Below are positions 47,590 to 57,541 of a stretch of DNA of 64,000 nt, in pieces. The notes under the pieces are model-generated. The model did not search any database. It worked only from the letters and a program-made list of their open reading frames with translations, and was not told where the DNA came from. The number at the start of each line of letters is the position of its first letter. The first letter of the stretch is position 1. Source of the DNA: Collimonas sp. OK242 (GTDB taxonomy: Bacteria > Pseudomonadota > Gammaproteobacteria > Burkholderiales > Burkholderiaceae_D); assembly GCF_900107095.1 (NCBI RefSeq), contig NZ_FNOR01000006.1, positions 186,001-250,000 on the forward strand, read 5' to 3'. Position numbers and translations under genes: made by a program.

Positions 47590-47850
47590 GCTGTTCCTCA
47601 GAATGGTTCGCCATGAGTTGCCATGGGGCGGCGTTATCTCCGGCGATTGTGTCTGTTAAATGTTGTTACTTTGTGAATGAATGTTAGCACGCGGATGGAA
47701 GCAGAAATTGCATTAAAGACATATTTATTTGCGGCACTGCTGTTGTAAAAATGATTGATGCTTTGTTGCAACGCGTCAAAGGCGTCTGCGTTTGGAGTAG
47801 AATCAATAAATAGCATCAAATGTTAAAAATCTTTACCTTACGAAGTGGTT

Positions 47851-48078
47851 ATGGAATTTAATAAAGAACTCGACGCACGCGGTTTGCATTGCCCACTGCC
47901 GATTTTGAAAACCAAGAAGGCGTTGGCAGACATGCTGAGCGGCGAAGTGCTACGTGTGATGGCGACGGATTCTGGCTCGGTGCGCGATTTTCAGGCGTTC
48001 GCGAAGCAGACGGGTAATGATTTGCTGGAGCAGAGCGAAGAAAACAGAGAATTTATTTTCTTCATGAAACGCAAGTAA
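47851..48078 (+). CDS. tusA: TusA-family sulfur carrier protein
   Basis: A 75-residue sulfurtransferase/sulfur carrier. The family motif CPLPILKTKKAL has the persulfide Cys14; ATDSGSVRDFQAFAKQTGN follows. TusA proteins pass sulfur for tRNA thiolation and molybdenum cofactor; this short version could also be a YedF-like paralogue. ATG 47851 is preferred over GTG 47845. No other sulfur-relay gene is adjacent. Confidence 0.85.
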   Translation: MEFNKELDARGLHCPLPILKTKKALADMLSGEVLRVMATDSGSVRDFQAFAKQTGNDLLEQSEENREFIFFMKRK

Positions 48079-48470
48079 GAAAGTAAATGCGCGTCGTCGA
48101 CTTATAGTCGATTCATGGCCAGCCTTTCACCGTAGTCTCCGCAGCAGATTTTTATCCATCAATATATGCCGCAACCAGCGTTCTGCTGGTCGCGCAATAC
48201 CTCGGTTTTATCCCTTTCCGCCTTCCGTTTCAGGTCGGCGCAACGCATTTCCATTGCATAAATCACATTGAGCGTATTTTGTTTTAGAAAAAACTGGTGC
48301 GATTAGTCCGTTTGCTCTAAGATTTAATAGAACGATCGTGCTAAATTTCAGCGTCGGAACGAATTCTCTCTTATAATTCCTAATTAAGATTTACGTTAAC
48401 GTCAATTGGCGTCAATTGACGTCAGCCCGCATCAACCCAGATTTTTTTATTTCAATAAAAAGGCATACCG
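48079..48470. other. 392-bp intergenic region upstream of etfB
   Basis: The right half is AT-rich and carries a TATAAT at 48372-48377 (weak -35) followed by the LiuR-like boxes listed next. The left half shows no gene, RNA or repeat that I can recognise. Confidence 0.6.
48390..48421. promoter_or_regulatory. LiuR-like operator and overlapping dyads upstream of etfBA
   Basis: TTTACGTTAACGTCAA (48390-48405) is a palindrome at 14 of 16 positions and resembles LiuR (MerR-family) sites that control acyl-CoA and branched-chain amino acid degradation genes. A second perfect palindrome CGTCAATTGACG lies at 48410-48421. Direct 8-bp GTCAATTG copies start at 48401 and 48411. Position just downstream of the TATAAT would suit repression. 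Confidence 0.6.
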
Positions 48471-49223
48471 ATGAAAGTATTAGTACCAGTCAAGCGTGTC
48501 GTCGATTACAACGTCAAGGTGCGGGTCAAGTCGGACGGCAGCGGTGTCGATATTGCGAACGTCAAGATGTCGATGAATCCGTTTGACGAAATCGCGGTGG
48601 AAGAAGCCACGCGCCTGAAAGAAGGCGGCAAGGTGACGGAAGTGATCGCGATTTCCTGCGGCGTCACGCAATGCCAGGAAACCCTGCGCACGGCGATGGC
48701 GATTGGCGCCGACCGCGGCGTGCTGGTCGATACCGGCGACACCGATCTGCAACCGCTGGCGGTGGCCAAGCTGTTGAAGGCCGTGGCCGACAAAGAACAA
48801 CCGCAGCTGATCATCCTCGGCAAGCAGGCGATCGACGACGATTGCAACCAGACCGGCCAGATGCTGGCTGCGCTGCTGGGCTGGCCGCAAGCGACCTTTG
48901 CTTCCAAGGTCGTGCTGGAAGACGGCAAGGTGACGGTCACGCGTGAAGTCGACGGCGGCCTGGAAACCCTGGCACTGACGCTGCCGGCCATCATCACCAC
49001 CGATTTGCGCCTGAACGAGCCGCGCTATGTGACGCTGCCGAACATCATGAAGGCCAAGAAGAAAACCTTGGATGTGTTCAAGCCGGCCGATCTCGGTGTG
49101 GATGTCGCACCGCGCCTGAAGACGCTGAAAGTGGTGGAGCCAGCCAAGCGCAGCGCCGGCATCAAGGTGCCTGACGTCGCTACCCTGGTCGCCAAGCTGA
49201 AGAACGAAGCCAAGGTACTGTAA
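48471..49223 (+). CDS. etfB: electron transfer flavoprotein subunit beta
   Basis: The AMP-binding small subunit of ETF, which takes electrons from acyl-CoA dehydrogenases and delivers them to ETF-ubiquinone oxidoreductase. 250 residues with the N-terminal [19 protein letters not shown], the AMP-loop region [19 protein letters not shown] and the recognition-loop segment [20 protein letters not shown] (signature region ending KAKKK). First gene of etfB-etfA-acyl-CoA dehydrogenase. Confidence 0.96.
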   Translation: MKVLVPVKRVVDYNVKVRVKSDGSGVDIANVKMSMNPFDEIAVEEATRLKEGGKVTEVIAISCGVTQCQETLRTAMAIGADRGVLVDTGDTDLQPLAVAKLLKAVADKEQPQLIILGKQAIDDDCNQTGQMLAALLGWPQATFASKVVLEDGKVTVTREVDGGLETLALTLPAIITTDLRLNEPRYVTLPNIMKAKKKTLDVFKPADLGVDVAPRLKTLKVVEPAKRSAGIKVPDVATLVAKLKNEAKVL

Positions 49224-49330
49224 GCGAAGCTGACTTAGCCCGCCGAATCAACCATAACCTATTCAAGAATCAAGCGTAGCGCCGCATCATGATCATGATG
49301 CAGGCGAGCGTACATAACTCTGGAGCCAAC

Positions 49331-50260
49331 ATGACAGCCCTCGTCATCGCCGAACACGATAACGCCTCGTTAAAAGGCAGCACCCTCAATACCATTACCG
49401 CCGCCAGCCAATGCGGCGGCGAAGTCCACGTGCTGGTCGCCGGCAGCAACTGCGGCGCAGCCGCCCAAGCCGCCGCGCAAGCTGCCGGCGTGAGCAAAGT
49501 GCTGGTTGCCGATGCCGCCTACTTTGCCGATGGCCTGGCCGAAAACGTCGCCGAGCAGGTGCTGGCCCTGGCCGCCGGCTACAGCCACATCCTGGCGCCG
49601 GCCACCGCTTACGGCAAAAACATCCTGCCGCGCGTCGCCGCCAAACTGGACGTCGGCCAGATTTCCGAAATCACCAAGGTCGACAGCCCGGATACCTTTG
49701 AGCGTCCTATCTATGCCGGCAACGCCATCGCCACCGTGCAATCGAGCGACGCCACCAAAGTCATCACCGTGCGTACCACCGGTTTTGACGCTGCTGCCGG
49801 CGGCGGTTCCGCAGCCGTGGAAAATATCGCAGCCGCAGCCGACTTCGGCAAATCCGCATTCGTCTCGCGCGAGCTGGCCAAATCGGATCGTCCTGAACTG
49901 ACGGCAGCCAAGATCATCGTCTCCGGCGGCCGCGGCCTGGGTTCGGCGGAAAATTTCAAGATCCTGGAGCCGCTGGCGGACAAGCTGGGCGCCGCCATGG
50001 GCGCCTCGCGCGCCGCAGTGGATGCGGGCTTCGTGCCCAACGACTGGCAGGTCGGACAAACCGGCAAGATCGTGGCGCCGCAGCTGTATATCGCCGTCGG
50101 TATTTCCGGCGCGATCCAGCATCTGGCCGGGATGAAAGATTCCAAGGTGATCGTCGCCATCAACAAGGATGAAGAAGCGCCGATTTTCTCGGTCGCGGAC
50201 TACGGCATTGTGGGCGACCTGTTCGAGATCGTGCCGCAACTGGTGGCCGAACTGGGCTAA
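49331..50260 (+). CDS. etfA: electron transfer flavoprotein subunit alpha
   Basis: The FAD-binding large subunit of ETF, 309 residues. The C-terminal FAD domain shows [33 protein letters not shown], cut here, and [17 protein letters not shown]. The frame extends to 49289, but TGGAG before ATG 49331 and the standard start [11 protein letters not shown] favour that codon. 107 bp after etfB. Confidence 0.96.
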   Translation: MTALVIAEHDNASLKGSTLNTITAASQCGGEVHVLVAGSNCGAAAQAAAQAAGVSKVLVADAAYFADGLAENVAEQVLALAAGYSHILAPATAYGKNILPRVAAKLDVGQISEITKVDSPDTFERPIYAGNAIATVQSSDATKVITVRTTGFDAAAGGGSAAVENIAAAADFGKSAFVSRELAKSDRPELTAAKIIVSGGRGLGSAENFKILEPLADKLGAAMGASRAAVDAGFVPNDWQVGQTGKIVAPQLYIAVGISGAIQHLAGMKDSKVIVAINKDEEAPIFSVADYGIVGDLFEIVPQLVAELG

Positions 50261-50285
50261 GCCGACCGGCGTTTTGCAGTGCGTT

Positions 50286-50297
50286 GGGGGGGGGGGG
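50286..50297 (+). repeat. poly-G tract of 12
   Basis: An uninterrupted run of twelve G between etfA and the acyl-CoA dehydrogenase gene, 117 bp before the latter's start. It is outside coding sequence; length may be variable or misread. Confidence 0.9.
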
Positions 50298-50414
50298 CTG
50301 GCTTTTGATGCGCGGCCTTTCAGCGTTTTGTTGAAAATCGAAAGTATACGGGTGGTATTGCGGGTGCTGGCGGTGTCAGGCTCAGCGGTGCCGCCCAATT
50401 TTTTGGAGTAACTC

Positions 50415-52205
50415 ATGAGTTATGTCGCCCCGTTGAAAGACATGCTGTTCGTGCTGAACGAATTGGCCGGTCTGGAGCAGGTCAGCACATTGCCTGGCTG
50501 TGAAGATGCGACGCCGGAAACCGTGGAAGCCGTGTTGCAAGAGAATGCCAAGTTTTGCAGTGAAGTGGTCGCGCCCTTAAACCGCAGCGGCGATCAAGAG
50601 CCGAGTTACTGGCATGACGGCGAAGTCACTACCAGCAAGGGTTTTAAAGAAGCATTCAAGGCCTTTGCGCAAGCCGGCTGGCAAGGTGTGCAGCATCCGG
50701 TTGAATTTGGCGGCCAGGGTTTGCCCAAGCTGGTGGCGACACCATGCATAGAGATGCTGAATGCGGCCAATCTGTCTTTTGCTTTGTGCCCGCTGTTGAG
50801 CGACGGTGCGATTGAAGCCTTGCTGACCGCCGGCAGCGATGAGCAAAAGCGGATTTACCTGGAGAACCTGGTATCCGGCAAATGGACCGGCACCATGAAT
50901 CTGACCGAGCCGCAAGCCGGCTCCGATCTGGCGCTGGTGCGCACCCGTGCGGTACCGCAGGGCGACGGCACTTACAAGATTTCCGGCACCAAGATTTTCA
51001 TCACCTACGGCGAGCACGATATGGCTGAGAATATCGTGCATCTGGTGTTGGCGCGTACTCCGAACGCGCCGGAAGGCGTGAAGGGCATTTCGCTATTCAT
51101 CGTGCCGAAATTCATGGTCGATGCCGACGGCTCGCCCGGCGCGCGCAACGACGTCCATTGCGTCTCGCTGGAGCACAAGCTCGGCATCAAAGCCAGTCCG
51201 ACAGCGGTGCTGCAGTTCGGCGACCACGGCGGCGCTGTCGGTACCTTGGTGGGCGAGGAGAATCGCGGCCTCGAATATATGTTCATCATGATGAATGCGG
51301 CGCGTTTTGCGGTTGGCCTGCAAGGCATCAGCGTTGCCGAGCGCGCTTATCAAAAAGCGCTGGCTTACGCCAAGGACCGCGTGCAATCGCGCGACCTGGC
51401 CGGTTCAGCCGGCGCCGTGACGATTATTCATCAGCCGGATGTACGGCGCATGCTGATGAGCATGCGCTCGCAGACTGAGGCGGCACGCGCCTTGGCGTAT
51501 GTGACCGCGGCTGCGCATGATGCCGCCCATCATCATGCCGACTCAGCGACGCGTAAAGCGAATCAGGCGTTCTATGAGTACATGGTGCCGATCGTCAAAG
51601 GCTGGTCGACCGAGATTTCGATCGACGTGGCGTCCACCGGCGTGCAGATTCATGGCGGCATGGGCTTTATCGAGGAAACCGGCGCGGCGCAGTTCTATCG
51701 CGATGCGCGGATCTTGACGATTTATGAAGGCACCACGGCAATCCAGGCCAACGATCTGGTCGGCCGCAAGACTGCGCGCGATGGCGGCGCCGTCGCCAAG
51801 GGCATCATTGCCCAGGTGCGTGCTACGCAAGCGGAGCTGGCGAGCAGCGGTGCGGCCGACCTGGTCGCTATCGGCAAACAACTGGCCAGCGGCGCTGATG
51901 CGCTGGAACAGGTGGTCAGCTACGTGGTCGATAATCTGAAGAGCGATATCAAGGGCGTGTTTGCCGGTAGCGTGCCGTATCTGAAGCTGGCCGGCATCGT
52001 ATTGGGCGGCTGGCAGCTTGGACGTGCTGCGCTGATTGCAAACCAAAAATTGCAGTCGGCCGCGGGCGACAGCAATTTCTATCAGGCCAAGATCGGTACG
52101 GCGCGCTTCTTTGCCGAGCATATACTGTCCCAGGCTGATGCTTATCGCATCTCGATTGTCGAAGGCAGCAGCGGCGTGATGGCGTTGACGGAAGACCAGT
52201 TCTGA
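50415..52205 (+). CDS. acyl-CoA dehydrogenase with extended C-terminus
   Basis: A 596-residue FAD enzyme oxidising an acyl-CoA, handing electrons to the ETF encoded just upstream. Landmarks are MNLTEPQAGSDLALVRT (FAD/substrate), the catalytic Glu in RILTIYEGTTAIQANDLVGR, and a C-terminal extra domain (about 470-590) typical of the AcdA/FadE5-like long group. Substrate chain length is not evident. Start ATG 50415 has TTTTTGGAG upstream. Confidence 0.93.
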   Translation: MSYVAPLKDMLFVLNELAGLEQVSTLPGCEDATPETVEAVLQENAKFCSEVVAPLNRSGDQEPSYWHDGEVTTSKGFKEAFKAFAQAGWQGVQHPVEFGGQGLPKLVATPCIEMLNAANLSFALCPLLSDGAIEALLTAGSDEQKRIYLENLVSGKWTGTMNLTEPQAGSDLALVRTRAVPQGDGTYKISGTKIFITYGEHDMAENIVHLVLARTPNAPEGVKGISLFIVPKFMVDADGSPGARNDVHCVSLEHKLGIKASPTAVLQFGDHGGAVGTLVGEENRGLEYMFIMMNAARFAVGLQGISVAERAYQKALAYAKDRVQSRDLAGSAGAVTIIHQPDVRRMLMSMRSQTEAARALAYVTAAAHDAAHHHADSATRKANQAFYEYMVPIVKGWSTEISIDVASTGVQIHGGMGFIEETGAAQFYRDARILTIYEGTTAIQANDLVGRKTARDGGAVAKGIIAQVRATQAELASSGAADLVAIGKQLASGADALEQVVSYVVDNLKSDIKGVFAGSVPYLKLAGIVLGGWQLGRAALIANQKLQSAAGDSNFYQAKIGTARFFAEHILSQADAYRISIVEGSSGVMALTEDQF

Positions 52206-52216
52206 TTTTTTCCGAT

Positions 52217-52250
52217 GAAAAAAAAGCAGCCGCGGCTGCTTTTTTTTTTG
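52217..52250 (+). terminator. intrinsic terminator
   Basis: AAAAAAAGCAGCCG/CGGCTGCTTTTTTT stem with almost no loop and a ten-T tail, 12 bp after the dehydrogenase stop. Also serves the convergent TM2 gene. Confidence 0.92.
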
Positions 52251-52277
52251 GTGCCGGCGCGTACCGGGTTCCAAAGC

Positions 52278-52697
52278 TCAACCGTAGGCGCCGCCGGTGA
52301 ACAGCAGGTCGAATGTCCGGGCAATTGAGCCAATCAAAGCGATCGCGCCGATTCCCACGGTTAATACCACCAGCAAGACGACAAACCAGCTGGAATCGGA
52401 TTGGCGGCCGGAGTTGGCATTGTATTGGGCGTCCCATTTCTCGTCCGGGGTTAATCCTATGACCAGCGATTCGATGCAGGCAATCAGGCCCGAGATGATC
52501 AGTGGTCCGAACAGGAACGTCACTTGTTGATTTTGTCTAAAAAACAAGTAGGCGAGTATGGAAATTGGCAGAGCGGCAAAATGCAGCCAGCCCCAGATAT
52601 CTTGCAATCCCTTCAGATAGAAACGGTGCAGGCCTATGCTGCCAAATACGGTGGCCGTGAAGGTGGCGAGTGTCTTGTTCTTGTGGGATCGGGTCAT
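52278..52697 (-). CDS. TM2-domain membrane protein
   Basis: About 139 residues. The TM2 start HKNKTLATFTATVFGSIGLH, cut here, with HRFYLKG is followed by four hydrophobic helices in total. A cytoplasmic loop contains TPDEKWDAQYN. The frame is open to 52757; Met at 52697 gives the family-typical start but has no clear ribosome-binding site, and Met 52730 is an alternative. Function unknown. Confidence 0.82.
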   Translation of the reverse strand: MTRSHKNKTLATFTATVFGSIGLHRFYLKGLQDIWGWLHFAALPISILAYLFFRQNQQVTFLFGPLIISGLIACIESLVIGLTPDEKWDAQYNANSGRQSDSSWFVVLLVVLTVGIGAIALIGSIARTFDLLFTGGAYG

Positions 52698-52979
52698 TGG
52701 CAGGATGGGTGAATGAAATGTCTGGAACATGTAATTTAAAGCAGGCAATCCTTGCATCAGCTAGGAATATTGCTAATATACTGGCTTGGCTATCGCCACT
52801 GATGTTTCCGAGGTGCACCATGCGTGTCGGAAAGCAGATTGAGGGCGTAGTGTACAGCCTGCTTCAATAGAATGTCACTTTGATAGTCAGGCCCGCTTGC
52901 GGCGTAGAGCCGCAAAGCGTTTTGGAGCCCTGCAAATACCTGTTTGACGTAGTGTAACCACACCCATGGCCTGCTTTGG

Positions 52980-53009
52980 TTGCGGGAGTGGCTCACTTTG
53001 CGTTATAAT
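52980..53009 (+). promoter_or_regulatory. promoter of the rpsP operon
   Basis: TATAAT at 53004-53009 with TTGCGG at 52980-52985, an 18-bp spacer, 40 bp before the rpsP start. The 350 bp between the TM2 and rpsP starts otherwise shows no gene. Confidence 0.65.
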
Positions 53010-53049
53010 TTGCGGCTTTTTCCGTGTTCGAACACTTTTTGGAAACATT

Positions 53050-53301
53050 ATGGTCGTTATTCGTTTATCCCGTGGTGGCGCAAAGAAGCGTCCTTTTTAC
53101 AACATCGTAGCTACTGATTCGCGCAATCGCCGTGACGGTCGCTTCATCGAGCGTATCGGCTTTTACAATCCGGTAGCTTCCGGTGCAGAAGAGACTTTCC
53201 GCATTGCTCAGGACCGCCTGACGCATTGGCAAGGTGTTGGCGCACAAATGTCGCCGACCGTTGCGCGTCTGGTTGCCGACGCTGCCAAGAAAACTGCTTA
53301 A
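53050..53301 (+). CDS. rpsP: 30S ribosomal protein S16
   Basis: An 83-residue ribosomal protein with the start [37 protein letters not shown] and the C-terminal [15 protein letters not shown]. The frame extends upstream to 52966, but only ATG 53050 gives S16. First gene of rpsP-rimM-trmD-rplS. Confidence 0.97.
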   Translation: MVVIRLSRGGAKKRPFYNIVATDSRNRRDGRFIERIGFYNPVASGAEETFRIAQDRLTHWQGVGAQMSPTVARLVADAAKKTA

Positions 53302-53330
53302 TTAAGCAGTTTGAACCGTTAAGTCAGCCG

Positions 53331-53912
53331 ATGAGCGCGTCAGTAAATTTGTCGGTCACAGCACCAGCTGGAACTGCAATACCTTCAGACTTGGTGGTGG
53401 TCGGTTACATTACTGGCGCCTACGGCATTAATGGCTGGGTGCGGATCAAACCGTATTCGGCGGATGCCGATGCACTGTTGCACGCCAAGACATGGTGGCT
53501 GAACCGGCAGAATTCGCCGGAATTGCACGATGTCGAAATGATGCAGGCGAAAAACCACAGTGGCGACATTGTGGCGCGCCTGATGGGTGTGGCAGGGCGT
53601 GACGCAGCCGAAGCCATGAAGGGCAGTGTGGTGCATATTCCACGCAGCCATTTTCCGGCGCTTGCGGACGATGAATTCTATTGGGTCGATCTGATCGGCC
53701 TGGTGGTTGAGAATCTGCAAGGCGAGCATTTGGGCGTGGTCGCTGATTTGATGGACAACGGCGCGCATCCGATTCTTCGGATTACGGTGCCGGCAGTCGC
53801 AGGTCAGGACAAAACCGCAGCAGAATTATTGATCCCGTTTGTTGAGCAGTTCGTCAAGACGGTGGATCAGGCAGCAAAGAAAATCACGGTTGACTGGGGA
53901 CTGGATTATTAA
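53331..53912 (+). CDS. rimM: ribosome maturation factor RimM
   Basis: A 193-residue 30S assembly factor that binds S19 and helps mature the 30S head. The N-terminal RimM domain has [20 protein letters not shown], cut here from longer conserved sequence, and the C-terminal PRC-barrel has [14 protein letters not shown]. An N-terminal extension of about 25 residues precedes the usual start. 29 bp after rpsP. Confidence 0.95.
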   Translation: MSASVNLSVTAPAGTAIPSDLVVVGYITGAYGINGWVRIKPYSADADALLHAKTWWLNRQNSPELHDVEMMQAKNHSGDIVARLMGVAGRDAAEAMKGSVVHIPRSHFPALADDEFYWVDLIGLVVENLQGEHLGVVADLMDNGAHPILRITVPAVAGQDKTAAELLIPFVEQFVKTVDQAAKKITVDWGLDY

Positions 53913-53992
53913 ATCCAGGCTTGAATTCAGCATCAGCTCCAGGCAGCTAAAGCAGCAAACAAGATCGCAAGCGAAACAAAAAGGTGCGCGGT

Positions 53993-54742
53993 ATGCAATT
54001 TGATGTCGTCACACTGTTTCCCGAAATGTTTGCCGCACTGACGCAATCGGGTGTTACCCGGCGTGCGTTTGAACAAAAAAGATGTGAGCTGGCCTTGTGG
54101 AATCCGCGTGATTTCACGACCGACAATCATCGTACCGTGGATGACCGGCCTTATGGCGGCGGCCCTGGCATGGTGATGATGGCGAAGCCGCTGGAAGCTG
54201 CGATTGAAGCGGCCAAGGCGCGTCAGCTGCAACAAAGCCTGCCTGCACCGAGAGTAGTCTATCTGTCGCCGCAAGGCCGGCCGCTGACCCATCAGCGCGT
54301 CATGGAATTGCGTACCGAACCCGGTTTGGTATTGCTCTGCGGCCGTTATGAAGCGGTTGACCAGCGTTTGCTGGATCGTTGCGTGGATGAAGAAATCAGC
54401 CTTGGCGATTTCGTTTTGTCCGGCGGCGAATTGCCGGCGATGGCTTTGATGGATGCGGTGATCCGGCAGTTGCCCGGTGTGCTGAATGATGGAGCATCGG
54501 CGGTCGAAGACAGTTTTGTCAATGGCTTGCTGGATTGTCCGCATTACACCCGGCCGGAACAGTATGAAGGCGTAGCGGTGCCGCCGGTCTTGATGGGCGG
54601 GCATCACGCTGAAATCGAAAAATGGCGGCGTCAGCAAATGCTGTCTGCCACGGTAAAGAAACGGCCGGATCTGATTCAGAAGATACGCGCTGCCGGTTTG
54701 CTGAGCGCGGCCGATGAAAAGTTTTTACGGAATATTGATTAA
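53993..54742 (+). CDS. trmD: tRNA (guanine-N1)-methyltransferase TrmD
   Basis: Methylates G37 of tRNAs using S-adenosylmethionine. 249 residues with the trefoil-knot SPOUT motifs [24 protein letters not shown] and [23 protein letters not shown] at 53981-53984 supports ATG 53993 rather than GTG 53984. Third gene of the rpsP operon. Confidence 0.97.
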   Translation: MQFDVVTLFPEMFAALTQSGVTRRAFEQKRCELALWNPRDFTTDNHRTVDDRPYGGGPGMVMMAKPLEAAIEAAKARQLQQSLPAPRVVYLSPQGRPLTHQRVMELRTEPGLVLLCGRYEAVDQRLLDRCVDEEISLGDFVLSGGELPAMALMDAVIRQLPGVLNDGASAVEDSFVNGLLDCPHYTRPEQYEGVAVPPVLMGGHHAEIEKWRRQQMLSATVKKRPDLIQKIRAAGLLSAADEKFLRNID

Positions 54743-54916
54743 GCGAAAATGCTTGTAAAAGCGCTTGATCGCCCGCTTGTAGTTGGTAGTAAATAGTAGT
54801 TGAGCAGTACCGCAGTACCAAGGGGAGGCCAGCCGGCCACCTGTGTATTAACCCCATCCTCTACTGAGCAGTGCTTTGCACATTTGGCGTCAGCAAGATG
54901 GTATATGGAGCTAAAA

Positions 54917-55309
54917 ATGGACTTGATCCAACAACTTGAGCAAGAAGAAATTGCTCGCCTTGCCAAAAATATCCCTGAATTCGCACCAGGCGATACTGTC
55001 ATCGTCAGCGTTAACGTAGTTGAAGGTACGCGCAAGCGTGCTCAGGCTTACGAAGGCGTTGTGATTTCGCGTCGTAACCGTGGTCTGAACTCCAACTTCA
55101 TCGTCCGTAAGATTTCTTCCGGCGAAGGCGTTGAGCGTACATTCCAACTGTACTCGCCACTGATCGCTTCGATCGAAGTCAAGCGTCGCGGCGATGTCCG
55201 TCGCGCCAAGCTGTACTACCTGCGTGAGCGTTCCGGTAAATCGGCACGTATCAAGGAAAAATTGCCACAACGTCGCAACACTGCAAAGGCTGCACCAGCA
55301 GCAGAGTAA
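54917..55309 (+). CDS. rplS: 50S ribosomal protein L19
   Basis: A 130-residue ribosomal protein at the 30S-50S interface: [20 protein letters not shown], then [20 protein letters not shown] and [21 protein letters not shown] at 54907-54910 supports ATG 54917. A short Ala-rich tail is typical of betaproteobacteria. Last gene of the operon. Confidence 0.97.
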   Translation: MDLIQQLEQEEIARLAKNIPEFAPGDTVIVSVNVVEGTRKRAQAYEGVVISRRNRGLNSNFIVRKISSGEGVERTFQLYSPLIASIEVKRRGDVRRAKLYYLRERSGKSARIKEKLPQRRNTAKAAPAAE

Positions 55310-55343
55310 GTCGTTGTTATGCAGGCATAGGTATTGCATAAAG

Positions 55344-55372
55344 AAAGGGGCGCCGTCAGGTGCCCCTTTTTT
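55344..55372 (+). terminator. terminator of the rpsP-rimM-trmD-rplS operon
   Basis: AAAGGGGCGCC / GGTGCCCCTTT with a GTCA loop, one wobble pair and a six-T tail. Confidence 0.92.
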
Positions 55373-55538
55373 GCATTTGCGATGTATGTTTGCTGCAGGC
55401 TATCGTATGGTTCCCACTATATAGTTGCCGCAAAGTAAAATGGTGCTAATTGTTATTATCTGTGACTGCGATAGCTCCTTGGCCGTCATCGCGGTAAAGT
55501 GTTGAAGTAGTGTTGAAAAGATTGCTAGAGGAATTTTC

Positions 55539-56219
55539 TTGGTTAAATTGACTTTCGATCCCCTGATGTTGCCGGTTGATGCGGTTGCCGGCGAATCTGC
55601 GCTGGCGCCCGAAAGGATGAATGCGGCATGGCTGCGTCAGCGTTTTGCGCAGCGGCCGGAATGGCATCCGGAGCGCATGGATGGCCAGACTGTGCAACGC
55701 CTTGCACAGCAGCAGGGCAAGCCGGCAACGCCGGCATCGGTGTTGATTCCCATCGTCATGCACGAGCAGCAGCCGACGCTGTTGTTTACGCAGCGCGCCG
55801 CCCATCTGACCGATCATGCCGGGCAAGTGAGTTTTCCGGGTGGGCGTATGGAGCAGAGCGATGCTTCGCCAATCGAAACCGCCTTGCGTGAAGCTGAAGA
55901 AGAGATTGGCCTGGCGCGCAGCCAGGTTGAGGTGATCGGCAGCTTGCCGGAGTATTTTACCGGTACAGGCTATCGTGTAACGCCGGTGGTGTGCCTGCTC
56001 GATCCGCCTGTCAGCTTGCGCGCCGATCCGGACGAGGTAGCTGAAATCTTTGAAGTCCCGCTGGCATTTCTGATGGACGGCCTGAACCATCAATTGCGCA
56101 GTATCGATCTGCCGGACGGCTATCGCCGCACCTTTTATGCAATGCCTTACGAGCGCTTCTTCATTTGGGGAGCGACTGCCGCCATGTTAAGAAATTTGTT
56201 TCATTTTCTCCGGGCTTGA
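55539..56219 (+). CDS. CoA pyrophosphatase (NUDIX, NudL type)
   Basis: A 226-residue NUDIX hydrolase. The CoA-pyrophosphatase signature LLFTQRAAHLTDHAGQVSFP and the Nudix box GGRMEQSDASPIETALREAE plus EEIG are both complete. Predicted to cleave CoA to 3',5'-ADP and phosphopantetheine. The only upstream start is TTG 55539, backed by AGAGGA 6 nt before it; the first Met is at 55566. Confidence 0.92.
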   Translation: MVKLTFDPLMLPVDAVAGESALAPERMNAAWLRQRFAQRPEWHPERMDGQTVQRLAQQQGKPATPASVLIPIVMHEQQPTLLFTQRAAHLTDHAGQVSFPGGRMEQSDASPIETALREAEEEIGLARSQVEVIGSLPEYFTGTGYRVTPVVCLLDPPVSLRADPDEVAEIFEVPLAFLMDGLNHQLRSIDLPDGYRRTFYAMPYERFFIWGATAAMLRNLFHFLRA

Positions 56220-56445
56220 ATCGGGGCTTGAATTTATTGTGCGACACCAGAAGGTGTGGAAAGCACGGAACACAAGTTCAGTACAAGTTTGATTCTGTGC
56301 GTGTGCTGCGTTATCGTATGGGATACTGCAATTTTAGATGTTATGGCAACACCCCCGCGCCGGGTTTTAGCGGGTATGGATGCCGATTGCTGCACTGCTG
56401 CATGCGCGGCTACTTGATGCAGTTACTTGATTTATAGGGTTGTTA

Positions 56446-57402
56446 ATGACATTTCTCTCTATTCTGTTTGCATTGCTGATCGAACAACTGAAGCCGCTGC
56501 GTGCGGACAATCCCGTCTATGCATGGGTCAAGCATTTCGCGAGCAAGATAGAGGCTTCGTTCAATGCAGGTCAGGCGCGTCAGGGCCGGCTGGGCTGGTT
56601 TTGCGTGATACTGGCGCTCACCGTCCCGACTGCGTTGATCTATTGGTTATGCGTGCATGTCGGCGCCTGGGCTGCACTGCTCTGGAATGTCTTGATCGTG
56701 TATCTGACTCTCGGCTTCCGCCATTACAGCCATTACTTCAGCTCGATTCAGCTGGCTCTCAATACCGGCGACGACGCCACGGCGCGCACCCTGCTGGCCG
56801 AGTGGACCAAGCTCGATACCACTGATATGGATGTCAGTGAAATCTCCCGCATCGCCGTGGAAAAGGCGCTGATCACTACGCACCGCCATGTGTTCGGCGT
56901 GTTCTTCTGGTTCCTCATGCCGGTTGGCCCGGCTTGCGCCGTGATGTACCGCGTCGCCGAGTATCTGGCACGCGGCTGGAATGAGCCGGATCACATGCGC
57001 AATGAAGCTTTCGGACGTTTTGCGGCCCAGGCATTTTATTGGGTAGACTGGATTCCGGCGCGCATGACGGCGGCGGCCTTTGCGGTAGTCGGTAATTTCG
57101 AAGACGCGATCTACGCCTGGCGTAATTTTGCCGATCGCTGGAAAAGTGAGACCGACGGCATCATTTTGTCTACCGGCGGCGGCGCCATGGGCGTGTTGCT
57201 GGGAGCGCCGCCGGAAACCGCGATTTCCATCCTGCCAGCCGATGCGTCGACGGTTGATTCCACCGCCATGGAAAGCGAAAGCCCGCCGGGCGATGTTCCC
57301 ACCCCGCGCGCCTTGCAAAGCACGGTCGGCCTGGTTTGGCGCGCCCTGTTGCTATGGATGTTCTTGCTGCTTCTGCTGTCGGCCGCAGTCTGGCTCGGGT
57401 AA
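56446..57402 (+). CDS. CobD/CbiB-family membrane protein
   Basis: A 318-residue inner-membrane protein with four or five helices. Family marks are the N-terminal FLSILFALLIEQLKPLRADN, the LRxx-H-like GFRHYSHYFSS and the late MTAAAFAVVGNFEDAIYAWR. It belongs to the CobD/CbiB family (adenosylcobinamide-phosphate synthase), but no cobalamin gene or B12 riboswitch is near. Betaproteobacterial members next to NUDIX genes may have another role (AmpE-like). ATG 56446 is preferred over TTG 56440. Confidence 0.85.
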   Translation: MTFLSILFALLIEQLKPLRADNPVYAWVKHFASKIEASFNAGQARQGRLGWFCVILALTVPTALIYWLCVHVGAWAALLWNVLIVYLTLGFRHYSHYFSSIQLALNTGDDATARTLLAEWTKLDTTDMDVSEISRIAVEKALITTHRHVFGVFFWFLMPVGPACAVMYRVAEYLARGWNEPDHMRNEAFGRFAAQAFYWVDWIPARMTAAAFAVVGNFEDAIYAWRNFADRWKSETDGIILSTGGGAMGVLLGAPPETAISILPADASTVDSTAMESESPPGDVPTPRALQSTVGLVWRALLLWMFLLLLLSAAVWLG

Positions 57403-57541
57403 ATCAGCGGTCGGGCAGTAGTATGGCAGTCTTCTATAAGATATAATACGTAAGAATCACTTACGCAAAACTAGTCGCTTGCTTCTACCCGAGGCTAAGC
57501 AATGTCTGTAGCAAGCGTTATAGAAGAAACGAGCTGTACGC

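Noticed and set aside
52790-52996. 68-codon minus-strand frame between the TM2 gene and rpsP
   Set aside because: Overlaps the rpsP promoter, no ribosome-binding site and no recognisable sequence.
56220-56445. Cobalamin riboswitch before the CobD/CbiB-family gene
   Set aside because: Looked for a B12-box-like element because of the gene name; none is present.
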